NCBI GenBank assembly: GCA_025965755.1
Contig: JAOPWI010000331.1
Span: 1-5,684 of the forward strand
DNA from: Frankiales bacterium
GTDB taxonomy: Bacteria > Actinomycetota > Actinomycetes > Mycobacteriales > SCTD01
Direction of reading: 5' to 3'
Length of the DNA: 5,684 nt
Of the stretch, positions 1 to 5,684 are shown one piece after another. The notes below the pieces were generated by a model. That model did no database searches and had not been told where the DNA came from. It saw only the letters and a program-made list of their open reading frames with translations. The position numbers and the translations under genes are program-made. Within the stretch, counting starts at the first letter, position 1; each line of letters begins with the position of its first letter.

Positions 1-1
1 G

Positions 2-1414
2 GCGGCTGCCGCCGGCGGCAACGGCGTGGCCCGCAGCGGCGTCCGGTGCGGCCCCGGCGTCGCACAGGTCACCTTCACGACGTACGCGCCGCCGTGCGTG
101 CCGGCCTTTCGGGGCAGCAACGGTGGCGCGACGGCTCCCGGCGTCACCGCGAGGCAGGTCACGCTGTCCTACCGCGTGACGTCCTCCGCGCAGGATGCGG
201 CGATCAGCGCGGCGACCGGCGACGCGGCTCCGCCGCGCGACGTCGACTACATCAAGGACCTGCAGACCTACATCTCCTACTTCAACACGCAGTTCGAGAC
301 GTACGGGCGCGAGGTTGTCCTGAAGCCCTACGACGGTCGGGGCGACTACATCGGCGAGCACCAGGGACAGGGCATCGACCGGGCGCAGGCCGACGCGGCC
401 ACCACGCGCAGCATCGGGGCGTTCGGCGACGTGACGTTCCAGCTGCGCGGCTCCAAGCCGTACTGGACGGCGCTGGCGCAGCAGAAGGTCGTCGCCTGGG
501 GGCCGCTCGGGTTTCCCGACTCCTACTACCGCAGGTACGCGCCGTACTGGTGGTCCGCGACGCCCTCGGGCTCCGACGTCGCGGGTTTCTTCGGCAACAT
601 CACGTGCCGGCGGCTGACCGGGCTCAAGGCGGTGTTCGCGCCGGACCCGGCGCTCGCCGCCCAGGACCGCAGGTTCGGTTTCGTGCACCCCGACAACCCG
701 GAGTACGTCGAGGTGGCCAAGGAGGTTCAGCGGATCCTCGCCGGCTGCGGCGCCAGAATCGCCCGCACGGCGACCTACGCCATCAACGTCACCCAGTTCC
801 AGTCGCAGGCCACCAGCATCGTGACGCAGATGCGCGCGGCCGGCGTCACCACGCTGCTCTGCTACTGCGACCCGGTCGTCCCGATCTTTCTGGGCAACGC
901 CGCGCAGAGCCAGGACTACGAGCCGGAGTGGCTGCAGCCCTACTGGGGCGACGCGCAGGCGCGTCAGGTCAACAGCGGCAACTGGCAGGGCGTCATGTCG
1001 GCCGCGCCGCCGTGGCCGGTCCCGGCGAAGAACGAGGCCTACCAGGTCTTTGTGCGCGCCAGCGGTGGCCGGGAACCGGCCGAGAAGTACTACGCCGCCG
1101 CCTACGCCAGCGCGCTGCAGGTCTTCACCGGCATTCAGGCCGCCGGACCGGTGCTCACGCCGTCGGCACTGCATCGCGGCTACGGGCAGCTCCCCGACGC
1201 CAGGGGATTCAACGGCCTGTTCCGCTACCGCGGCGCAGCGCACCGCTACGCGCCCGTCGCGGAGGCGCCGATCGGTTTCTACGACCCGAAGCACCCGAGC
1301 GGCTTCGACGGCAAGCCCGGCGGCTACCGCGCCTGTGACAGCGGGACGTTCTTCTCCTTCACCGACCAGGGCGCCTGGGGTGCCCGGCGCCAGCCGTCCT
1401 GCCCCGGCTTCTGA
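2..1414 (+). CDS. ABC transporter substrate-binding protein, Liv/HAAT type (5' partial)
   Basis: Probable extracellular solute receptor of the importer encoded next door; the solute is unknown. The frame is open from base 2, so the gene begins upstream. A GTG at 26 could serve as a start, but no signal peptide follows it. The residues around it (Ala/Gly-rich, then RCGPGVAQVTF and YAPPCVPAF) look like the start of a mature exported domain, so I treat the gene as 5' truncated with its signal peptide missing. About 471 residues are visible, long for the family. The body has the alternating alpha/beta pattern of type 1 periplasmic-binding proteins, for example the strands VTTLLCYCDPVVPIF and KVVAWGPLGF and the helix YYAAAYASALQVFTGIQ. 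Eight cysteines are visible (codons at 47, 95, 605, 746, 860, 866, 1334, 1400), an even number compatible with disulfides in an exported protein. It ends with TGA, 47 bases before the fused permease/ATPase gene, and that neighbour is the strongest support for the role. Family assignment is fairly sure; substrate is not. Confidence 0.82.
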   Translation, partial: AAAAGGNGVARSGVRCGPGVAQVTFTTYAPPCVPAFRGSNGGATAPGVTARQVTLSYRVTSSAQDAAISAATGDAAPPRDVDYIKDLQTYISYFNTQFETYGREVVLKPYDGRGDYIGEHQGQGIDRAQADAATTRSIGAFGDVTFQLRGSKPYWTALAQQKVVAWGPLGFPDSYYRRYAPYWWSATPSGSDVAGFFGNITCRRLTGLKAVFAPDPALAAQDRRFGFVHPDNPEYVEVAKEVQRILAGCGARIARTATYAINVTQFQSQATSIVTQMRAAGVTTLLCYCDPVVPIFLGNAAQSQDYEPEWLQPYWGDAQARQVNSGNWQGVMSAAPPWPVPAKNEAYQVFVRASGGREPAEKYYAAAYASALQVFTGIQAAGPVLTPSALHRGYGQLPDARGFNGLFRYRGAAHRYAPVAEAPIGFYDPKHPSGFDGKPGGYRACDSGTFFSFTDQGAWGARRQPSCPGF

Positions 1415-1446
1415 GGCCGGACCGTGTCCCCGTCACCGGCTCAGCT

Positions 1447-1452
1447 GAAGGG
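1447..1452 (+). promoter_or_regulatory. Ribosome binding site of the fused transporter gene
   Basis: GAAGGG lies nine bases before the ATG at 1462, good spacing for a Shine-Dalgarno site. It supports that ATG over the next in-frame ATG at 1492, which sits inside the first predicted membrane segment. The rest of the 47-base gap (1415-1461) shows no clear promoter or terminator, so the gene is probably cotranscribed with the binding-protein gene. Confidence 0.7.
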
Positions 1453-1461
1453 CGTCGGCCG

Positions 1462-4400
1462 ATGAGCGCGCTCCCGAGCGCCGCGCGCCGCATGCTGATC
1501 GTTCCCGCGGTGCTGGTCGCGTGGCTGCTGCTGCGCACGGCCGCGCCCAACGGGCTGCCGCTCGGCGTGCTGCTGCTCGGCGCGGTGCTCGGCTCGTTGA
1601 CGGCCCTCACCGCGATGGGCCTGATCCTCATCTACCGGGCCAGCCGCGTCGTCAACTTCGCCCAGGCGGAGTTCGGCGGGCTGGCCACGACGGTCGCGGT
1701 CGTGCTCAGCACCGGCAGCGGGCTGCCGCTCTGGCTCAGCATGCTGCTCGGCCTGCTGGCCGCTCTGGCCACCGGCTACCTCACGCACGAGCTGGCGGTG
1801 CGCCGGCTGTTCACGTCGCCGCGGCTCCTCCTCACCGTCGCGACCATCGGCATCGCGCAGATCGTCGCGGCCGGCCAGATCTTCCTGCCGAAGCTCTACG
1901 GCCAGCTCGACTCGGCGCAGACGTTCCACCTGGACCTGCCGGTGAGCTTTCGCGTGGGCCCGATCCTGTTCAGCGCCGACCACGTCGCGGTGCTCGTGGT
2001 GGTGCCGCTGCTGCTGATCGGCCTCGCGCTGTTCCTCACCCGCAGCGACACCGGCATCGCGGTGCGCGCGGCGGCCGAGGCTCCCGAGCGGGCCCTGCTG
2101 CTGGGCATCCCGGTGCGCCGGCTGTCGCTGCTCGCCTGGATGCTTGCCGCCGGGCTCTCGGGTGTGGGCTCGCTGCTCGCCGCCCCCGTACTCGGCCCGC
2201 AACTCGGCATCCCCGGCGGACCCATCGCCCTGCTCGCGCCGCTCGCCGCCGCCGTCATCGCGCGCATGGACCACCTGCCGGTGGCGTTCGCCGCCGGTGT
2301 CAGCATCGGCGTCGGGCAGCAGGCCGTCTACTGGAACTATCCGCAGTCCTCGCTGGTCGACGTCGTGCTGTTCCTCGTCGTGCTCGGCGCCCTGCTGCTC
2401 CAGCGCCGCCGGCCGTCGCGGCAGGACGAGGGCGCGCTCGGCGACTCCGTCGCGGTGCGCGAGGTGCGGCCCGTTCCGCGGGCGCTGCGCGATCTGCCGC
2501 AGGTGCGCCGCGTGCGCGCGGGCGGCCTGGTCGTGCTGGTCGCCGTCGTGCTCGGCCTCCCCCTGCTGCTGTCCGACCCGCTACGCGGGCTGTACGCCTA
2601 CACCGCTCTCTACTGCGTCATCGCGGTATCCCTGGTCGTCGTCACCGGTTGGTCCGGGCAGATCAGCCTGGGCCACTTCGCCTTCGTCGGGGTCGGTGCG
2701 GCGACCGCTGCGGCGCTGCTGGTGCACGCCCGGGCAGACCTGTTCCTGGCGCTGCTCGCCGCCGCGGTCGTGGGCGGCGTCGCTGCGGTCCTGGTCGGCT
2801 TGCCGGCCCTGCGCATTCGCGGGCTGTTCCTCGCGGTCACGACCCTGGCCTTCGGCGCGCCCGTGTCCACCTGGCTGCTGAACTCCGCGTACTTCCCGGC
2901 GCTGACGCCGTCGACGCTGACCCGCCCGACGTTGCTCGGCCGCTTCCCGCTCGACGACAGCCTGACGTTCGCCTATCTCTGCGTGCTCGCCGCGGTCGTC
3001 GCGGTCGCGATGGCGCGCAACCTGCGGCAGGGACGCACCGGCCGCACGGTCGTCGCGGTGCGCGACAACGAGCGGGCCGCCGCGGCGTTCGGGATCGAGC
3101 CGGTGCGGGCCAAGCTCACCGCGTTCGCGTTCTCCGGTGCGCTGGCCGGCTTCGCCGGCGGTCTGTACGTCATCGCGCTGCGCGGCATCCCGTTCGCGGG
3201 CTTCGACCCGGTGCAGAGCCTGGTCGTCTTCACCATGGTCGTCATCGGCGGCGCCGCGTCGCTGCCCGGCGCCCTGCTCGGCGCGGTGTACGTGCAGGGC
3301 GTGCAGTACTTCCTCACCGGGGCGGCGCAGCTGCTCGCCACGGGGGTCGGGCTGCTGCTCCTGCTGCTGTTCGTGCCCGGCGGCCTGGGGCAGGTGGTCT
3401 TCGCGCTGCGCGACCGCTGGCTCGCGTCCCTGGCCCGCCGCACCGGGCTCTCGGTGCCCTCCCTGCTCGAGACCGCCGACCTGCCGCCGGTGGCGGACCG
3501 GCTCGACGTCGGTGAGGGGCTGTTGGTGGTCGAGCAGGTGGAGGCGGCGTACGGCCGCAATCCGGTGCTGTTCGGCGTGGATCTCGCGGTCAGGGAGGGC
3601 GGCATCACCGCCCTGCTCGGGACCAACGGTGCCGGAAAGTCATCGGTGCTCAAGGTCGTCTGCGGCGTGCTCCCGGCGCAGGCCGGACGCGTCATCTTCG
3701 ACGGCCGGGACATCACCTCGCTGGACCCGGTCGAGCGGCTGCGGGCCGGCATCGTCCTGGTGCCCGGCGGTCGGGGCGTCTTTGCGTCGCTGACCGTGCG
3801 CGACAACCTGCGGCTGGCCGGCTGGCTGCAGCGGCGCGACCCGGCGGCGGTCGGCGAGGCGACGGCGCGCGCCCTGGAGCTGTTCCCCGTGCTCGCCGAG
3901 CGGCTGGAGGTGCCGGCAGGTGAGCTGTCCGGCGGGCAGCAGCAGATGCTCGCGATCGCCCAGGCACTGCTGTGCCGGCCACGGCTGCTGATGATCGACG
4001 AGCTGTCACTCGGGCTGGCGCCTGCGGTGGTGGCGGAGATTCTCGCCGTCGTCCGGGGCATCAACGCGGCGGGCACCACCGTGCTGGTGGTCGAGCAGTC
4101 GATCGATCTGGCGACCAGCATTGCCGTGGATGCGGTGTTCCTGGAGAAGGGGCAGGCCCGGTTCGCCGGCCCGAGCCGCGAGCTGGTGGAGCGCGACGAC
4201 ATCGTCCGCGCCGTCTTCCTGACCGGGGGCAGGGCGGCCGATCCCCGCCAGCGCGAGCCGGTGCCCGACCGCCAGGTCCGGCTCGAGGTGCGCGGACTGC
4301 AGCGCGCGTTCGGCGGGGTCCGCGCCCTGGACGACGTGTCGCTGTCGGTCTCGGACGGCGAGATCCTGGGCGTCATCGGCAGCAACGGCGCCGGCAAGAC

Positions 4401-5097
4401 GACGCTGTTCGACGCATGCTCGGGCTTCCTCGCGCTGGACGCCGGACGGGTCGTCCTCGACGGGGTCGACGTCACCGAGCTCTCGACCGCGGCCCGGTCG
4501 CGGCGCGGCCTGGGCCGCACGTTCCAGGACGCGCGGCTGTTCCCGTCGATGACGGTGTCCGAGGTGCTCGCCACCGCGCTGGACCGGCACCTCACCGTCC
4601 GGGAGCCGTTCGCCTACACGTTCCGTCTCGGTGTCGCCGTGGCCAGCGAGGCCGACGTCGCGCACACCGTCGAGGAGCTGGTGGAGCTGATGGGGCTGGG
4701 CCGCTACCGCGACGCGTTCATCGGCGACCTGTCGACCGGCACCCGGCGCATCGTCGAGCTGGCCTGCGCGGTGGCCCACCAGCCGCGGGTGCTGCTGCTC
4801 GACGAGCCGGCGGCCGGCATCGCGCAGCGCGAGGTCGAGGGGCTGCAGCAGGTGCTGCTGCAGGTGCGTGAGGACACCGGGGCGGCGCTGGCGGTCATCG
4901 AGCACGACATCCCGCTGCTGTCGGCGGTCTCGGACCGGCTGGTCTGCATGCACCTGGGGGCGGTCATCGCCGAGGGCCCGCCCGGGGACGTGCTGGCCGA
5001 CCCGCTCGTCGTGTCGTCCTATCTCGGCACCGACGCGACGACGATCGAGCGGTCCCGGCGTACGGCCCGCACGTCGCCGAGGGCAGGCGCCCGGTGA
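1462..5097 (+). CDS. Four-domain fused Liv-type ABC importer: permease-permease-ATPase-ATPase (LivH-LivM-LivF-LivG order)
   Basis: A 1211-residue chain that appears to contain the whole membrane part of a branched-chain-amino-acid-type ABC importer. Residues ~11-313 are a LivH-type permease: multiple hydrophobic segments, the LIYRASRVVNFAQAEF block (56-71, variant of the usual NFAHGEF) and the coupling-loop region RAAAEAPERALLLGIPV (~202-218). A basic linker (~314-353) follows. Residues ~355-650 are a LivM-type permease: TGWSGQISLGHFAF (395-408), the loop AVRDNERAAAAFGI (532-545) and FVPGGLGQ near its end. Residues ~687-920 are a LivF-type ATPase: Walker A GTNGAGKS (720-727), VPGGRGVF (767-774), LSGGQ (822-826), Walker B LLMIDE (842-847), and Q879 where the H-loop His would be, as is usual in LivF. 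Residues ~940-1190 are a LivG-type ATPase: Walker A GSNGAGKT (973-980), Q-loop Q1022, an altered signature LSTGT (1090-1094), Walker B LLLDE (1111-1115) and H-loop H1148. In Escherichia coli these are four separate proteins. Here no stop or frameshift separates them, and the junctions carry plausible linkers. The ATG at 1462 has a good ribosome binding site. The stop overlaps the next start. Fusion and domain order are read directly; solute is unknown. Confidence 0.93.
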   Translation: MSALPSAARRMLIVPAVLVAWLLLRTAAPNGLPLGVLLLGAVLGSLTALTAMGLILIYRASRVVNFAQAEFGGLATTVAVVLSTGSGLPLWLSMLLGLLAALATGYLTHELAVRRLFTSPRLLLTVATIGIAQIVAAGQIFLPKLYGQLDSAQTFHLDLPVSFRVGPILFSADHVAVLVVVPLLLIGLALFLTRSDTGIAVRAAAEAPERALLLGIPVRRLSLLAWMLAAGLSGVGSLLAAPVLGPQLGIPGGPIALLAPLAAAVIARMDHLPVAFAAGVSIGVGQQAVYWNYPQSSLVDVVLFLVVLGALLLQRRRPSRQDEGALGDSVAVREVRPVPRALRDLPQVRRVRAGGLVVLVAVVLGLPLLLSDPLRGLYAYTALYCVIAVSLVVVTGWSGQISLGHFAFVGVGAATAAALLVHARADLFLALLAAAVVGGVAAVLVGLPALRIRGLFLAVTTLAFGAPVSTWLLNSAYFPALTPSTLTRPTLLGRFPLDDSLTFAYLCVLAAVVAVAMARNLRQGRTGRTVVAVRDNERAAAAFGIEPVRAKLTAFAFSGALAGFAGGLYVIALRGIPFAGFDPVQSLVVFTMVVIGGAASLPGALLGAVYVQGVQYFLTGAAQLLATGVGLLLLLLFVPGGLGQVVFALRDRWLASLARRTGLSVPSLLETADLPPVADRLDVGEGLLVVEQVEAAYGRNPVLFGVDLAVREGGITALLGTNGAGKSSVLKVVCGVLPAQAGRVIFDGRDITSLDPVERLRAGIVLVPGGRGVFASLTVRDNLRLAGWLQRRDPAAVGEATARALELFPVLAERLEVPAGELSGGQQQMLAIAQALLCRPRLLMIDELSLGLAPAVVAEILAVVRGINAAGTTVLVVEQSIDLATSIAVDAVFLEKGQARFAGPSRELVERDDIVRAVFLTGGRAADPRQREPVPDRQVRLEVRGLQRAFGGVRALDDVSLSVSDGEILGVIGSNGAGKTTLFDACSGFLALDAGRVVLDGVDVTELSTAARSRRGLGRTFQDARLFPSMTVSEVLATALDRHLTVREPFAYTFRLGVAVASEADVAHTVEELVELMGLGRYRDAFIGDLSTGTRRIVELACAVAHQPRVLLLDEPAAGIAQREVEGLQQVLLQVREDTGAALAVIEHDIPLLSAVSDRLVCMHLGAVIAEGPPGDVLADPLVVSSYLGTDATTIERSRRTARTSPRAGAR
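5079..5083 (+). promoter_or_regulatory. Ribosome binding site for the overlapping exported-protein gene
   Basis: GAGGG ends ten bases before the GTG at 5094, with a second AGG at 5085-5087 six bases before it. Both lie inside the last codons of the fused transporter gene. Together with the GTGA stop/start overlap (5094-5097) this suggests translational coupling, with ribosomes finishing the transporter feeding the downstream gene. The spacing is acceptable but the site is not outstanding. Confidence 0.5.
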
Positions 5098-5171
5098 ACG
5101 GCCGGCGCCGGGTCCTGGCCCTGTCGGCCGCCTGCACCGTCGCGCTGCTCGGCGGCAGCGGCGCCGGCGCG
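5094..5171 (+). other. Predicted signal peptide of the exported protein
   Basis: Codons 1-26 give a positive N-region (three Arg at 4-6), a hydrophobic core of about 13 residues and a small-residue cleavage region with likely cut after AGA (residue 26); a cut after A24 is an alternative. RRRVL partly fits the twin-arginine pattern RRx plus two hydrophobics, so Tat export is possible, but the flanking consensus residues are missing and Sec export is equally plausible. Confidence 0.65.
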
Positions 5172-5684
5172 ACCGACCCCGTGCCGGCCGGCTCGTGGAC
5201 CCAGCTGCGCCAGCAGGCGCCCGTCGGCGACACCCCCGACCTGCGGGCCGACCAGGGCGCGGACCTGGCGGTCGAGGGCGGGGTCGGCGGCGTCGTCACC
5301 TTCAGCGCGGTGCAGGCGCCGTCCGGCGCCGAAGCCGTGCGGGGGCTCACCCTGACCTTCCGCGAGCCGCCGACGGGAACGCCGGTGATCTGGGCGTGTC
5401 CGGCCCGGGGCCCGTGGCAGCCGGGCAGCCGGCAGGCCTGGCAGGACCGGCCGGACTACGACTGCGCCAGCCACAGCGCGGGCACGGTCGACGAGGACTC
5501 GGTGACCTGGGACCTGTCCGGCCTCGGGGTCGCTGCCCGCTCGATCGCGCTGGTCCCCGGCGGGGAGCAGCCGGCGGCGTTCACCGCGCTGTTCCACCCG
5601 CCGGCCGCAACGGCGTTCACCCTCGGCGCCGCCGGGCGCGACGGCGGTCCGGCCCCGGCGCCCGAGGCGCCCCCTGCGGCCGAG
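5094..5684 (+). CDS. Exported protein of unknown function, coupled to the transporter (3' partial)
   Basis: I do not recognise this gene with certainty. It starts at GTG 5094, overlapping the transporter stop in GTGA, and stays open for 197 codons to the window edge, so its C terminus is missing. Residues 1-26 look like a signal peptide: MNGRRR, then a hydrophobic run VLALSAACTVALL, then small residues ending in AGA before T27. After it comes a ~150-residue region rich in short alternating-hydrophobic segments (VVTFSAV, GLTLTF, VTWDLSGL, SIALVP, TAFTLG), suggesting a beta-sandwich. It has Trp at 35, 100, 108, 116 and 139, and two cysteines, C102 and C124, flanking GPW and WQDRPDYD. They could form a disulfide. 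From ~184 the chain becomes Pro/Ala-rich, as in linkers before a membrane or wall anchor; any anchor would lie beyond the window. The W-x-x-RP-x-Y-D and V-x-W-D-L-S patterns loosely recall DNRLRE-type exported domains, but that is a weak resemblance. Position suggests an accessory of the importer. A real gene is likely from the signal peptide, overlap and matching codon use. Confidence 0.8.
   Translation, partial: MNGRRRVLALSAACTVALLGGSGAGATDPVPAGSWTQLRQQAPVGDTPDLRADQGADLAVEGGVGGVVTFSAVQAPSGAEAVRGLTLTFREPPTGTPVIWACPARGPWQPGSRQAWQDRPDYDCASHSAGTVDEDSVTWDLSGLGVAARSIALVPGGEQPAAFTALFHPPAATAFTLGAAGRDGGPAPAPEAPPAAE

Noticed and set aside
26..28. GTG at 26 as the true start of the binding-protein gene
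   Set aside because: The frame is open to the window edge and no signal peptide follows this codon, though the protein must be exported. The start is more likely upstream of the window.
1416..1440. Possible hairpin GCCGG/CCGGC in the gap after the binding-protein gene
   Set aside because: The stem is only five base pairs with a 15-base loop and no T-run. In DNA this GC-rich such matches occur by chance, so it is not called a terminator.
1441..2274. Minus-strand open frame (277 codons) rich in Arg, Gln, Glu and His
   Set aside because: Composition is typical of an antisense shadow of Leu/Ala/Val membrane codons, and it lies entirely opposite the LivH-type permease domain.
2973..4595. Long open frame on the minus strand (540 codons) opposite the fused transporter
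   Set aside because: High-GC genes commonly leave open frames on the opposite strand. The translation is a low-complexity Ser/Arg/Thr/Ala-rich chain without recognisable motifs, while the plus strand carries unmistakable permease and ATPase motifs.
5081..5092. Small GGGC-AGGC-GCCC hairpin over the ribosome binding site of the 3' gene
   Set aside because: A four-base-pair stem in coding DNA of this GC content is expected by chance; there is no independent evidence for translational control.
5094..5141. Lipoprotein signal at C14 of the exported protein
   Set aside because: The residues before the cysteine are L-S-A-A-C. The -3 position is Ser rather than Leu/Val/Ile, and the hydrophobic core continues past the cysteine, so ordinary signal peptidase cleavage near residue 26 fits better.
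5019..5597. Minus-strand open frame (192 codons) opposite the 3' gene
   Set aside because: The plus-strand frame from GTG 5094 has a signal peptide, a ribosome binding site and a stop/start overlap with the operon. The minus-strand product is Arg/Gly/Ala-rich and featureless.

Overview
The window reads as a piece of a very GC-rich actinobacterial-type genome. G/C is strongly favoured at third codon positions in all three genes, a GTG start is used, and the proteins resemble the branched-chain amino acid (Liv/HAAT) ABC transporters common in Actinobacteria. This is an inference from composition and protein style; there is no rRNA or other taxonomic marker.

The layout is a single plus-strand transport operon that fills the window and is cut at both ends. 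(1) Positions 2-1414: most of an extracellular solute-binding protein (type 1 periplasmic-binding fold), with the signal peptide and true start lying upstream of the window. (2) A 47-base gap carrying a good ribosome binding site. (3) Positions 1462-5097: one 1211-residue polypeptide that fuses, in order, a LivH-type permease, a LivM-type permease, a LivF-type ATPase and a LivG-type ATPase. This is the complete membrane and motor part of the importer in a single chain. (4) Positions 5094-5684: a third gene that starts at a GTG overlapping the previous stop codon (GTGA) and runs off the end. It encodes an exported protein of unknown function with a signal peptide, a Trp/Cys-containing probable beta-rich domain and the beginning of a Pro/Ala-rich tail.

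The likely working model is that the exported binding protein captures a small solute outside the membrane and hands it to the fused permease pair, with import driven by the two fused ATPase domains. The third, translationally coupled exported protein may be an accessory of the same system. The substrate cannot be told from sequence alone; the 'branched-chain amino acid' label reflects family membership only.

The most interesting points are the four-domain fusion, the unequal conservation of the two predicted ATP sites (one canonical, one degenerate on both faces), the coupled exported protein, and the eight-cysteine binding protein. No mobile elements, RNA genes, CRISPR arrays, convincing terminators or promoters were seen. 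No stretch longer than 47 bases lacks a gene.
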